From NCBI RefSeq assembly GCF_900199725.1, contig NZ_LT904904.1, forward strand, positions 1,827,932 through 1,891,931: a stretch of DNA of 64,000 nt. The letters are read 5' to 3'. This document shows, one piece after another, positions 36,369-45,652 of the stretch. The notes under the pieces were generated by a model, which made no database searches, had not been told where the DNA came from, and saw nothing but the letters and a program-made list of their open reading frames with translations. How positions within the stretch are numbered: the first letter of the stretch is position 1; each line of letters begins with the position of its first letter. The DNA comes from Cytobacillus massiliigabonensis. Lineage in GTDB: Bacteria; Bacillota; Bacilli; Bacillales; Cytobacillaceae. The position numbers were made by a program, and so were the translations under genes.

Positions 36369-36474
36369 ACAATGGACGTATTGCAGTTGCAAAAGGGCGC
36401 AATCGTTTCTTAGGAAAAGTGTGCTAAAAAGATTAATAAAAATTGGAATACAGATGTAAATAGGATTTTTATTT

Positions 36475-38514
36475 TTAATCCCATCTATCGATTTTAATCA
36501 TTCTAGTAGTGTCATTTGAAGTTACCTTCAAGGTTAAATTCCACTCAATGTCTTTAGAATAGCCTACTCCACAAGCAGTTGCCTTTTCAGCCTCTTCAAT
36601 AGGGGTATTAGCTGTATATGCTTCTAAAGTTCTTCTTATTTCACGAAGTTCGGATTTTAATGTTTCGTTAAAAAATCCTCGACCTTTCCCTTCTGACAGA
36701 TCTTTCACTCCATCTAACAAGAAAAAAATATGAGTTCCAGATTGAGGAACGGGATTTTCTCCCCATAAATTAGGTGAATTAGTTATCCCATTTACCTTGA
36801 CAAAAGTATTTGCGGAAACACTCCATGAGTCGTCAGAGGAGTAAGAATGACTAATGATAGTAGGATGCTGTCCTTTAACATAGTTGAAGACAAATACATC
36901 TGCTTGATATCCATCTGCTCCGGCAACACCATTGTAAATGTAGACTTTTCCGTTTACTTCTAACTCAACCTTATACGGTGTATATCCATTTCCTCTTTCA
37001 CAATAGTTGTGAACATAAAATCTGTAATGCCCTTCTGGTGCATTCTGAATCCATCTAATATTTTCAACAGGTGAGGAATCCCTATGTGATCCACCATTCA
37101 TATCAATATCTAGCCATCCGCCAATTTTATCTTGTTTCTCCCCATAATAAATATGCTGCGCCCTTGGAGTAATGCAATGTAAATCCAAATCAGTATAACC
37201 TTCCCAGATTAAAGAGCATCTAATTTCATTGTTCTCATACCTTCCTCCTGCACGTTCAACCCTTCTTTTGATTTCTCCATCAATCCCGCCATGATAGTAC
37301 CAGCTAAATGGATTATCCCATTGTAAAATATTTTCAGATGTATCATCAGATGCAGTAACTAAAGCCATTAATCTGCTAGGATTATCTATCAAAGCTTCTA
37401 TATTTTCGGCGGATGGTAAGATCGTTCTTTGGAATTTTTCCCATGTCATAACTGTACTTGGCAGATCCATTTTTCTCGCTGTCGTTTTTTCTCTAGGAAT
37501 TAGATGACCAAATACTCCAGACTTTTGTTCTGATGAATTTTGTATCGTACGGTTTTCCCATAAAAACGAATATATTTCTTCATAATTTGCATATCTTCTT
37601 TGTAGGGAATTGGCAATTCCTAATTTTTCAATGACCTTCTCTGCCTGCTCTATGCTGCCTTGAGTTGGAGCTGCTTGTGATCGCATATAGTTTGATGGAT
37701 TCATCTTTTCTTCAAATCTTCGAGCAACAGATTCAATTGCCATTCCAGAAACGATATCATCCAACAATGTTCCAATTATAGAACTTTTTACATGGGTAAA
37801 ACCTGCAGGTGCAGAACCGACGGCTAACCATTTGATATTGGCTTTCTGAGTTGAATGGCTTAGGGTATTTAGTGTATCATGCAGTTCTTTTAGCCACTTT
37901 GCCACTCCTAAAATCCTCTCTGAACGATATAATGATTCTGATTGTAGAAGTGTTAATGCTTTTTCAACGGTTCCTATTGAATACTCTTGAAGGGCGTTAG
38001 AAAGCATTCTATATTCTTCCAATTTTTCAGCTCTAGCTTGCCCTGCAGTTTGTAACCTAGAATGATTTATTAGTTCATTAGGCAAATCTACAGAAAGATG
38101 GTGCCATTCATTTGTAACTGGACGCCCTAATGTATGTGTATCAGAAATAAAGATGCCATTAACATTTGCTTTTTCAACAAGTTCCTTCATTGCCTTGACA
38201 GACTTCTTAAAGAATTCCGGCACTGCATTTTCATCCCAAATTATAGATGCAATTTTCCCGTCTATTGAAATAGTAGCTAAATTACCGAATTTTTCTATAA
38301 ATCCTTTGCATGCACTGCAAGAATAATGCTGTTGAGCTTCTATTAGTATGTTGTTTATGTAAGTTTCATATAATCCAGCTGCATCTGTTGTAAAAATTTT
38401 TGATCCATTTTTTATCTTCGAGTTAAAATGGTGTTTAACCATAGTTAAAAATTTGGGATATTGATCATTATCGTTTATATATAAATCTTTTTCTTTATTT
38501 TTATTTTCGTTCAT
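36475..38514 (-). CDS. 679-residue orphan protein with YfaP/DUF2135-like domain
   Basis: Not recognised as a whole. The N-terminal 200 residues carry CSACKGF (CxxC) and a region ending HHLSVDLPNELI. The middle is helical and Gln/Glu-rich. From about residue 430, the segment SLIWEGYTDLDLHCITP with GGWLDIDMNGG and GHYRFYVHNY resembles the YfaP/DUF2135 beta-sandwich. No membrane helix or signal peptide. It lies alone between pbuX and a zinc-ribbon gene, at a point where B. subtilis, as I recall, has no such gene, so recent gain is likely. GGGAGC upstream is a fair ribosome site. Function unknown. Confidence 0.7.
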   Translation of the reverse strand: MNENKNKEKDLYINDNDQYPKFLTMVKHHFNSKIKNGSKIFTTDAAGLYETYINNILIEAQQHYSCSACKGFIEKFGNLATISIDGKIASIIWDENAVPEFFKKSVKAMKELVEKANVNGIFISDTHTLGRPVTNEWHHLSVDLPNELINHSRLQTAGQARAEKLEEYRMLSNALQEYSIGTVEKALTLLQSESLYRSERILGVAKWLKELHDTLNTLSHSTQKANIKWLAVGSAPAGFTHVKSSIIGTLLDDIVSGMAIESVARRFEEKMNPSNYMRSQAAPTQGSIEQAEKVIEKLGIANSLQRRYANYEEIYSFLWENRTIQNSSEQKSGVFGHLIPREKTTARKMDLPSTVMTWEKFQRTILPSAENIEALIDNPSRLMALVTASDDTSENILQWDNPFSWYYHGGIDGEIKRRVERAGGRYENNEIRCSLIWEGYTDLDLHCITPRAQHIYYGEKQDKIGGWLDIDMNGGSHRDSSPVENIRWIQNAPEGHYRFYVHNYCERGNGYTPYKVELEVNGKVYIYNGVAGADGYQADVFVFNYVKGQHPTIISHSYSSDDSWSVSANTFVKVNGITNSPNLWGENPVPQSGTHIFFLLDGVKDLSEGKGRGFFNETLKSELREIRRTLEAYTANTPIEEAEKATACGVGYSKDIEWNLTLKVTSNDTTRMIKIDRWD

Positions 38515-38768
38515 TTTTCTGCTCCCTCTAACTATATTTTACTAGTTATCTATATTTTTCCATTAAATAATACCATGCTTTTGCCATATTTAAATGTATC
38601 TTTGTACCTTTTAGTTTTTATAATGGGTTTTGAAAAAAAGTATAGCTTAAAAATTATTAATAAGTTTCCTTAAAGGAAAAAATCAATTGGTATGAAAATA
38701 TTCTTCACACCTTCTTCAAAGGAGTAATATGATAGCTTATAGTTCTCATATTAGGATGTGTGTAGAAA

Positions 38769-38915
38769 ATGATGGAGAAATATTATTGTGATAACTGCAG
38801 GGTATTATATAATGAAGAAGAAAAATGTACTGTATGCGGTACAATGGCGAAAAATAAATTAGTTATTGAAGTGCATAAGCAAAATAATTCGAATAGTCAT
38901 TCAGCACCGGAGTAA
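38769..38915 (+). CDS. 48-residue zinc-ribbon mini-protein
   Basis: The frame encodes MMEKYYCDNCRVL then CTVCG, giving two CxxC pairs 10 residues apart, a typical zinc ribbon. The C-terminal 15 residues are polar and likely disordered. The ribosome site is poor (AGGATGTGTG). Its stop lies inside a terminator hairpin, which supports a real transcription unit. The 250 bp before it (38515-38768) is AT-rich; nothing else is seen there. Confidence 0.55.
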   Translation: MMEKYYCDNCRVLYNEEEKCTVCGTMAKNKLVIEVHKQNNSNSHSAPE

Positions 38916-38931
38916 TCCGGTGTGTTTTTTA
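38904..38931 (+). terminator. Terminator overlapping the zinc-ribbon gene stop
   Basis: CACCGG and CCGGTG arms around AGTAAT, then TGTTTTTT. Confidence 0.8.
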
Positions 38932-38935
38932 GAAA

Positions 38936-38965
38936 TAAAAAAACGGTACTGTTATGTACCGTTTT
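38936..38965 (-). terminator. Terminator of the CheX-like gene
   Basis: AAAACGGTAC and GTACCGTTTT arms around TGTTAT. On the minus strand it ends in T-run TTTTTTTATTTC. Confidence 0.85.
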
Positions 38966-39422
38966 AACTTCCTTCTATCATAAGAACAACCATTAAATCC
39001 CCAACATTTTGAATTTGAATTGGTAATTTTAAGGCTTTAGAAAATCCATATACCTTTGCACCCCCAACTAGTACGGTTGGTGGGGTAATATCCATTTCAA
39101 ATCCTTTATCAGAAATAAAAGTCGAAAGATTGCCAGCGATCATATTTCCTAGTTCCCCTGAAAATGATTCCAGCATTTCTCCCTCAAGAGCCATCCCAAA
39201 CATTGCCTCGCCAATCTTGCCAAAAACAAATGAATCGCCATCAATTATTATTCGGCCTCTTACATCGCCTGTCATCCCGATTAAGACACCAATAGAATGC
39301 TGCGTGAAAGGTTGTGTAAATAAGGATGGTTTATCTACAGTAATTTCTAACGGCAAAATAGTTTTAACTGCATGAATGGTACCGTTTAAAATATCTGTTA
39401 CACTTTTCGTAATTGTTGTCAC
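38964..39422 (-). CDS. CheX-like chemotaxis phosphatase-family protein
   Basis: A 152-residue CheX/CheC-superfamily protein. The conserved E-x2-N active-site pattern appears in SGELGNMIAGN, within FSGELGNMIAG. Relatives dephosphorylate CheY-P, but many stand-alone members lack a known partner, and no chemotaxis genes are nearby. GTG at 39422 is the best start (GGAGG 8 bases upstream); the in-frame ATG at 39437 is part of that site. Confidence 0.8.
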   Translation of the reverse strand: MTTITKSVTDILNGTIHAVKTILPLEITVDKPSLFTQPFTQHSIGVLIGMTGDVRGRIIIDGDSFVFGKIGEAMFGMALEGEMLESFSGELGNMIAGNLSTFISDKGFEMDITPPTVLVGGAKVYGFSKALKLPIQIQNVGDLMVVLMIEGS

Positions 39423-39581
39423 ACCGCATTCCTCCATTAAAGAGCTATTTTTAATTTTATCATATTTGTCGAATTTTAGATGTAAAGAATATTAAAAAAC
39501 TATTCAAATTTTTCATTGTTTATAAATTAAATAGAAGTTGGAAAATATTTGTTGATGAAGAGGATCTGAAATAATCATATA

Positions 39582-39656
39582 ATAATTATGCACAACAACT
39601 CCTTCAAAACAATAGACTTCCTCCATTTAGGGGGAAGTTTTTTTTGCATAATTATC
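39582..39656 (+). promoter_or_regulatory. Nested inverted repeats with terminator before bcsA
   Basis: Outer arms ATAATTATGCA and TGCATAATTAT bracket an inner hairpin ACTTCCTCC/GGGGGAAGT that ends in eight Ts (to about 39647). It lies 50 bp before bcsA and downstream of a TATAAT-like element (39576-39581), so it may be an attenuator or a tiny terminated RNA. Confidence 0.45.
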
Positions 39657-39703
39657 TAATATGTGGAAAAAATATCCTTAACTATTTAAGGGAGAGGGTC
39701 TAT

Positions 39704-40792
39704 ATGCCATCAATTGTTTCAGTAGGGGAGGCTGTACCTAAGCATATTTTAAATCAGGATGAGGTCATGGATTTTGCTAAAGACTTATTTTCAGAATCCT
39801 TCCGGGATATTAACCGATTATTAAATGTGTTTCATAATGGTCAAATTGAAAAAAGGCATTTTGTAAAAGGGATGGATTGGTTTAGAGCAGATCGATCATT
39901 TAAAGAAAGAAATGATGCTTACATAGATGCGGCTTTCGATTTAGGAATTCAAGCAATCGAGAACTGTTTAACAAACAGCTTTTTTCTTAAAAGAGAAATA
40001 GCTGCGGGCGAAATTGATGCGATCTTTTGTATATCAAGTTCAGGTTTGGCTACACCAAGTATTGATGCACGAATTATGAACAGGCTTCCTTTTTCAACGC
40101 ATACAAAAAGAATTCCTATATGGGGGTTAGGCTGTGCAGGCGGTGCCTCTGGCCTTTCCCGAGCTTATGAATATTGCCTTGCTTTCCCCCATGCAAAAGT
40201 ATTAGTGCTTACGATTGAATTATGCAGCTTGACCTTCCAACGAAATGACCGTTCCAAAAGTAATTTAATTGGTACATCTCTGTTTGCAGATGGGGTGGCG
40301 TGTGCTCTAGTAACTGGTAATCATACAGAAAAAGCTTCTTTTCAAAAACTTGGATCCAGTCCTTCAATCATTGCAGCACAATCAACACTTTTGTCTGATT
40401 CTTTGGACATTATGGGATGGGAAGTAAAAGATGAAGGATTGTATGTTGTATTTTCAAAGGATATCCCTTCAATTGTTGAAGGCTGGCTAAGACCGAACGT
40501 AACGTCCTTTTTATCTGAACAGCAGCTGACAATTAAAGACATTCAGCATTTCATTGCCCATCCAGGGGGAAAGAAGGTAATTGATGCATATGTTCAAGCA
40601 TTAGGGATTCCTGCAGGAATGACTGATAAACCATTACAAGTTTTAAAGGAATATGGGAACATGTCTTCATCAACTATTCTATATGTATTGAAAAGATTTA
40701 TGGAAGAGGGACATGCTGGTGATTACGGTCTTGCTGCAGCGCTTGGACCTGGGTTTAGCTCAGAGCTGCTCTTATTGAAATGGGAGGCATAG
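39704..40792 (+). CDS. bcsA: Type III polyketide synthase (alkylpyrone synthase) BcsA/BpsA
   Basis: A 362-residue chalcone-synthase-like enzyme. The catalytic triad is visible: Cys144 in GLGCAGG, His286 in FIAHPGGKK and Asn319 in EYGNMSS. In B. subtilis it condenses long-chain acyl-CoA with malonyl-CoA to alkylpyrones. AAGGGAGAGGG supports ATG 39704; the frame extends upstream without a ribosome site. Followed 3 bp later by ypbQ, its methyltransferase partner. Confidence 0.93.
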   Translation: MPSIVSVGEAVPKHILNQDEVMDFAKDLFSESFRDINRLLNVFHNGQIEKRHFVKGMDWFRADRSFKERNDAYIDAAFDLGIQAIENCLTNSFFLKREIAAGEIDAIFCISSSGLATPSIDARIMNRLPFSTHTKRIPIWGLGCAGGASGLSRAYEYCLAFPHAKVLVLTIELCSLTFQRNDRSKSNLIGTSLFADGVACALVTGNHTEKASFQKLGSSPSIIAAQSTLLSDSLDIMGWEVKDEGLYVVFSKDIPSIVEGWLRPNVTSFLSEQQLTIKDIQHFIAHPGGKKVIDAYVQALGIPAGMTDKPLQVLKEYGNMSSSTILYVLKRFMEEGHAGDYGLAAALGPGFSSELLLLKWEA

Positions 40793-40795
40793 CAA

Positions 40796-41356
40796 ATGTT
40801 ATTTTATATTTTTGTGTTCCTTTTAATATGCCAAAGAGTATTAGAATTATTAATTGCTAAAAGAAATGAGCACAGGATGAAACAAAAGGGAGCAATCGAA
40901 TTTGGGCAATCTCATTATCCGTTCATTGTGGCTGTCCATTGTTTGTTTTTTGTTTCATTGATTATTGAGGTGACTTTCTACCATAGTGATTTGTCTCCAT
41001 ATTGGGCAATATTTCTTTTGCTCTTTTTCATTGCTCAGTTTGGAAGACTGTGGGCGTTAACATCATTGGGAACATTCTGGAATACGAAAATTATCGTCTT
41101 GCCTGAGGCGAAGATAGTAAAAAAAGGACCTTACCGGTATGTAAAGCACCCAAATTATATTATCGTTGCAATTGAGCTGATTGTCATCCCGCTCCTTTTT
41201 CAAGCCAATATAACGGCCATTGTTTTTACCATACTGAATGCAATGATCCTTAGTATCCGGATTCCTGCGGAGGAGAGGGCTTTAAAGTCATTAACTGAAT
41301 ATAAGGAGACATTTGCAAAAAGCTCTTCTCAAATAAATGATGTTAAAAAAGTGTGA
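40796..41356 (+). CDS. ypbQ: Isoprenylcysteine methyltransferase-family protein YpbQ/BpsB
   Basis: A 186-residue membrane methyltransferase with four to five helices. The ICMT-type C-terminal motif GPYRYVKHPNYI and the EERAL segment form the SAM site. In B. subtilis BpsB methylates the alkylpyrones made by BcsA/BpsA. Tight spacing to bcsA means one operon. Confidence 0.9.
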   Translation: MLFYIFVFLLICQRVLELLIAKRNEHRMKQKGAIEFGQSHYPFIVAVHCLFFVSLIIEVTFYHSDLSPYWAIFLLLFFIAQFGRLWALTSLGTFWNTKIIVLPEAKIVKKGPYRYVKHPNYIIVAIELIVIPLLFQANITAIVFTILNAMILSIRIPAEERALKSLTEYKETFAKSSSQINDVKKV

Positions 41357-41373
41357 CAATTCATCTTTTATAT

Positions 41374-41428
41374 TGATAATGATTATCGTTCGTGATAAAA
41401 TCCTAATTGAAGATGAAAATTGTTCTCA
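41374..41428 (+). promoter_or_regulatory. Two Fur boxes
   Basis: TGATAATGATTATCG (41374-41388) contains a perfect GATAAT-N-ATTATC palindrome. TGAAAATTGTTCTCA (41414-41428) matches the Fur pattern at 11 of 14. They precede a 30-residue reading frame and follow the bcsA-ypbQ operon. Confidence 0.65.
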
Positions 41429-41460
41429 TTTCAATATTGACGAGGAAGGTGTTGTTACAT

Positions 41461-41553
41461 ATGGTAGCGATATTTATTGCAGGCACAGTAACCGCCTATG
41501 CATTAGTAATGAAGCATGTTTTAAACAATATTGTAAAGCCGCATACTCGATAA
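41461..41553 (+). CDS. Putative 30-residue Fur-controlled membrane peptide
   Basis: The short frame starts MVAIFIAGTVTAYALVMKHV and ends in a basic tail. One hydrophobic segment. AGGAAGGTG eight bases upstream is a good ribosome site. The two Fur boxes immediately before it suggest induction by iron limitation. A competing longer frame (41337-41567, Cys-rich) has no ribosome site. Similar in concept, not shown in sequence, to the small Fbp proteins of B. subtilis. Confidence 0.45.
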   Translation: MVAIFIAGTVTAYALVMKHVLNNIVKPHTR

Positions 41554-41611
41554 ATTTGATAGGATAGATGGAAACCAGGCGCCCCCCTGGTTTTTTATTT
41601 TGTTTAAATGT

Positions 41612-41727
41612 TTATCTTCAGGATCAAGGCCACAAGCCAATCTGTCCAAAAGGTTAAAGAACAACCTTTTAGCCATCTTGTCTTGTGCTTGTTGGGGGTG
41701 AACAAGGCGCTTCCGCTTTTCTAATTA
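41612..41727. repeat. Dispersed intergenic repeat, copy D
   Basis: Contains CAAGCCAATCTGTCCAAAAG, the AAGGTTAAAGAACAACCTTTT hairpin, and ends AACAAGGCGCTTCCGCTTTTC. Same orientation as copies A and C. Occupies the gap before dynA. Confidence 0.78.
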
Positions 41728-41796
41728 AACATAGGAATTATTAGAAAAATCATTTAAAATAGATAGTAAATTATATGAACAAGGGGATACGAATTC

Positions 41797-44700
41797 ATGG
41801 TTCAAAAGGTATTACATCTAGATGCAGCGGAACTTATGAGCAAAATTACAGCTTTAAATGAGTATTTTTATACAAATGGAGATAAGAAAACGGCAGAGCG
41901 AGCTAAGGATTTAGCTTTGAAGCTTGATAAACAGGAATATTCGATTGCCTTTTGCGGGCATTTTTCCGCAGGGAAATCGAGTATGATTAACCAAATCATT
42001 GGAGAAAATTTACTTCCATCCAGTCCGATTCCAACAAGTGCCAATTTGGTGAAAATCAAATCCGGCGATAGTTACGCAAAAGTGATTTTTAAAGAAGGGA
42101 AGTCACGAATTTATCCTGCCCCTTATGATTACGAGCAAGTAAAATCATACTGTAAGGACGGCGATCAAATACATTCAATTGAAATTAGCTATGCGAACAC
42201 AAGTCTTCCAAATGATGCTGTTATTATGGATACACCTGGCATAGATTCAACTGATGATGCACATCGGATTGCAACAGAGTCTGCTTTGCATCTTGCGGAT
42301 CTCGTATTCTATGTCATGGATTATAATCATGTACAGTCTGAATTAAACTTTCTTTTTACAAAAGAATTAACTGCTGCAGGGAAACAAGTATATTTAATTA
42401 TTAATCAGATTGATAAGCATCGTGACGATGAATTAAGCTTTGAAGAATTTAAGGCGAGCGTTAGAGATTCATTTGCTTCATGGGGTGTGGAACCAGCAAA
42501 AATCTTTTACACCTCTTTAAAGTCTCTATCGCATGAAGAAAACGAGTTTTCTGCTTTGCAGCTCTTCATCGAAGAAATGATTGCGAACAGAAAATCATTG
42601 CTTCCTGAATCCGTTTTACAATCATTGACAAAATTGACGGAGGAGCATCAGATCTTTTTAGAGGAAAAACAATGGGAAGAAAGAGATAAATACGAAGCAA
42701 TTCTAGCTGAATTTTCTGCTGATGAGAGAAAGTTATTGCCAGAAAAATTGGAAGCAGTCACAAATGAGTTAGATGAAATGACAGCAATCGTTTCAACTGC
42801 TGAAAATCGTCTTAATAATAAAGTAGATGAAGTATTAAAAAATGCCTATTTAATGCCTTTTCAAACGAGGGAGCTGGCAGAAGCATATGTGGAGTCACGT
42901 CAATCCAGTTTTAAAGTTGGCCTTTTCTTTTCAAAGCAAAAGACTGAACAAGAAAGAGAATCTCGTTTGAAGCAATTTCATAAAGAACTTTCTGAGAATG
43001 TTCAATCACAGCTCGATTGGCATTTAAAGGAGCTGTATTTGCATGAAATGAAACAATTTGATATTCATGAGCCCGAACTATTAGAGAAAGCACAAAGCTT
43101 TCAGATCGATGTGCCAGAATCATTGATTAATCAAGCCGTAAAGGATGGGGCTATGTTATCTGGAGACTATGTTCTCCATTATACAAATGATGTAGCAGAG
43201 CTCGTTAAAAAGCTGGCAAAAGAAAATTTATTGCCATTAAAAGCATTATTCCTAGACGAATTGCGTTCAAAGCAAGAGCAGGGGAAGCGAAAGCTGGAAA
43301 AAGAATTCGAACAATTAAAAGTATATGCGAATGCATGGGAACAATTAATAGGTTTAAAGGAAATACAAGCTCAATCTAAGAAACAAATCTCTGATTTTTT
43401 AGCTGGCGAATTTCCAAAGGAACAAATGAAAGACAAAACTGAACAATTATTATCTAGTGAAACAGAAGAGGCGGAAATTGTTTATCAAATAGAGGAATCA
43501 GTCGCAGATACTGGCAATGGTGAGAAGGTTATTAAAGATGAAATCGATGTGTTAAAAAAGGATAAAAAAGGTCTGGAGCAATCTGATGTACATTCTTTAA
43601 TAGAGAAACTAAACTTTACTGCAAATAAAGTTCAAACGGTTCCAGGCTTTAAAAAAATGGCTGAGGAATTATTGCAAAAAGCGGAAAGACTTCAGAATAA
43701 GCAGTTTACTGTTGCTCTATTTGGGGCTTTCAGTGCAGGAAAATCTTCGTTTGCAAATGCGCTAATAGGTAAAAAGGTTCTTCCAGTTTCACCAAATCCA
43801 ACAACAGCGGCAATCAACAAAATTATGCCGATAAATGAGCAGTTTGGGCATGGAACTGTGTTAGTAAAGATAAAGGAATCACATATTTTATTTGATGATG
43901 TATGCCGTTCACTTAAATTTTTTGATTTGACAGCTAATGATTTCGATGATGCATTAAAAAAGATTGCTAAAGTCATGAATGGAAAAACAGATTTTGAAGC
44001 AAATGAAAAGACACATTTTGCCTTTTTACATGCCTTTTTACGTGGGTTTGAAGTATTTCGTCAAGCACTTGGAACAATTGTAGAGACGGACCTGGATCAA
44101 TTAAAGGATTATGTTGCAATCGAGGAAAAATCTTGTTTTGTAGAAATGATTGAAGTGTATTATGACTGTGCGCTCACTCGACAGGGAATTACTCTTGTAG
44201 ACACGCCAGGTGCAGATTCTATTAATGCCCGCCATACAGGGGTTGCTTTTGATTATATTAAAAATTCTGATGCGATCCTTTTTGTTACTTATTATAACCA
44301 TGCATTTTCAAAGGCTGATCGTGAGTTTCTCATTCAGCTTGGCCGGGTTAAGGATTCATTTGAGCTGGATAAAATGTTTTTCATTGTGAATGCCATTGAT
44401 TTAGCTAATAATGAGGAAGAAAAGGATTCTGTCCTTGAGTATGTTAGAGACCAGCTCGTCCAATATGGGATTCGCCGTCCGAATCTTTTTGGCTTATCCA
44501 GTCTTCTGGCATTGTCGGAAAAGCTGCATCAAAAGGAAGCAGCAGAGTCGAAATTAAATTTGTTTGAAGAAAGCTTTTATTCATTTATAACGAATGAATT
44601 AATGGAAATATCGGTAACTTCTGCTGAGATGGAATGGCAGCGTGTGTTAGATCAGCTTAGAAACTTTATCCAATCGTCCCAGGAAGATAAAGAAAGTAAG

Positions 44701-45456
44701 ATCCAGAGACGAAATCACTTGGAAAATGAGCAAAAAACAATTGAAAATATGATTCGCAATCAAGATGCAGCTTTTTTTACACAAAGGCTGAATCAGGAAG
44801 CAGACGAGCTTGTCTATTATATTAGGCAGCGCGTATTTTTACGATTCAATGATTTTGTAAAAGAAGCGTTTAATCCAGCTCTTCTAAAAGAGGATGGGCG
44901 AAATTTAAAGAAAGCGCTGCAAATGGCACTCGCTGATTTTCTGCAAACCTTCGGCTTTGATTTTGCTCAAGAGTTAAGAGCGACAACCGTTAGAATGGAA
45001 GTGTATATCGGAAAACTTCTAAAGGAAGCGCAGAAGAAACTGATTGCTTCTGCTGGAGAAATCAATTCAGAGCTTAAGTTTAGTCCATTTGAAGGTAAAA
45101 AGCTTGTAGGGATTGATTTTGAAACAGCTTTCCAGAATGAAGATCCTGCCCAATTTAAAAAAGCACTTGCTTATTTTAAAAACCCAAAATCCTTTTTTGA
45201 GAAGAACGAGCGCAAAATTTTAAGTGAAGAACTTGAACAAAATATGCAGGAGCCTTCTGCAGCTTATTTAAAACAGGAAAGTATCAGGTTGAAGGATTAT
45301 TATCAGGCAATGCTGAAAGAGGAATTTGCTCGTTTTCTAGCTGTTCATATGGAGCAGGCAGACGAATATTATAATGGATTGTTAGCTGTTTTAAGGGATG
45401 ACTTCCCGATTGATCAGCTAAAGGCAATGGAAAAGGATATTGCTGGCAAAGGGTGA
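41797..45456 (+). CDS. dynA: Two-domain bacterial dynamin DynA (YpbR)
   Basis: A 1219-residue protein made of two fused dynamin units. First GTPase: P-loop GHFSAGKSS near residue 54, DTPGID and NQIDK. Second: GAFSAGKSS near residue 643, DTPGAD and NAIDL. Long helical stalks follow each. In B. subtilis DynA tethers and fuses membranes and helps under membrane stress and phage attack. Both GTPase sites look complete. ATG at 41797 follows AAGGGGATACG. Confidence 0.95.
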   Translation: MVQKVLHLDAAELMSKITALNEYFYTNGDKKTAERAKDLALKLDKQEYSIAFCGHFSAGKSSMINQIIGENLLPSSPIPTSANLVKIKSGDSYAKVIFKEGKSRIYPAPYDYEQVKSYCKDGDQIHSIEISYANTSLPNDAVIMDTPGIDSTDDAHRIATESALHLADLVFYVMDYNHVQSELNFLFTKELTAAGKQVYLIINQIDKHRDDELSFEEFKASVRDSFASWGVEPAKIFYTSLKSLSHEENEFSALQLFIEEMIANRKSLLPESVLQSLTKLTEEHQIFLEEKQWEERDKYEAILAEFSADERKLLPEKLEAVTNELDEMTAIVSTAENRLNNKVDEVLKNAYLMPFQTRELAEAYVESRQSSFKVGLFFSKQKTEQERESRLKQFHKELSENVQSQLDWHLKELYLHEMKQFDIHEPELLEKAQSFQIDVPESLINQAVKDGAMLSGDYVLHYTNDVAELVKKLAKENLLPLKALFLDELRSKQEQGKRKLEKEFEQLKVYANAWEQLIGLKEIQAQSKKQISDFLAGEFPKEQMKDKTEQLLSSETEEAEIVYQIEESVADTGNGEKVIKDEIDVLKKDKKGLEQSDVHSLIEKLNFTANKVQTVPGFKKMAEELLQKAERLQNKQFTVALFGAFSAGKSSFANALIGKKVLPVSPNPTTAAINKIMPINEQFGHGTVLVKIKESHILFDDVCRSLKFFDLTANDFDDALKKIAKVMNGKTDFEANEKTHFAFLHAFLRGFEVFRQALGTIVETDLDQLKDYVAIEEKSCFVEMIEVYYDCALTRQGITLVDTPGADSINARHTGVAFDYIKNSDAILFVTYYNHAFSKADREFLIQLGRVKDSFELDKMFFIVNAIDLANNEEEKDSVLEYVRDQLVQYGIRRPNLFGLSSLLALSEKLHQKEAAESKLNLFEESFYSFITNELMEISVTSAEMEWQRVLDQLRNFIQSSQEDKESKIQRRNHLENEQKTIENMIRNQDAAFFTQRLNQEADELVYYIRQRVFLRFNDFVKEAFNPALLKEDGRNLKKALQMALADFLQTFGFDFAQELRATTVRMEVYIGKLLKEAQKKLIASAGEINSELKFSPFEGKKLVGIDFETAFQNEDPAQFKKALAYFKNPKSFFEKNERKILSEELEQNMQEPSAAYLKQESIRLKDYYQAMLKEEFARFLAVHMEQADEYYNGLLAVLRDDFPIDQLKAMEKDIAGKG

Positions 45457-45460
45457 AACA

Positions 45461-45652
45461 ATGAATATTAACGCCTTTCATGCATGTGCAACCTGCATTC
45501 ACTTCCAAGCTGAAAAGACTCAAAAAGGAATGCGCTATTTTTGTAAGCGTTTAGGCTATGAAACAAGACCCAATTATCAATTTAATTGCTGGGCACCGAA
45601 AAAGAATGTACAAAAATTAATCAACAAGCGAATGGAGGAGAATAAGGAATGA
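45461..45652 (+). CDS. ypbS: Small cysteine-containing protein YpbS
   Basis: A 63-residue protein with CATC, FCKR and NCW, four cysteines that could bind a metal. Placement after dynA matches ypbS of B. subtilis. ATG 45461 follows AAAGGGTG. It starts 5 bp after dynA and overlaps the next gene by 4 bp, so the three form an operon. Function unknown. Confidence 0.75.
   Translation: MNINAFHACATCIHFQAEKTQKGMRYFCKRLGYETRPNYQFNCWAPKKNVQKLINKRMEENKE

Noticed and set aside
36369..36474. Protein-like stretch after the pbuX terminator
   Set aside because: Only about 18 codons look coherent, and there is no start or ribosome site; too little to call a relic.
41337..41567. 76-codon Cys-containing frame downstream of ypbQ
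   Set aside because: It has no ribosome site, starts inside ypbQ and spans both Fur boxes; the 30-residue frame with a good site is more likely.
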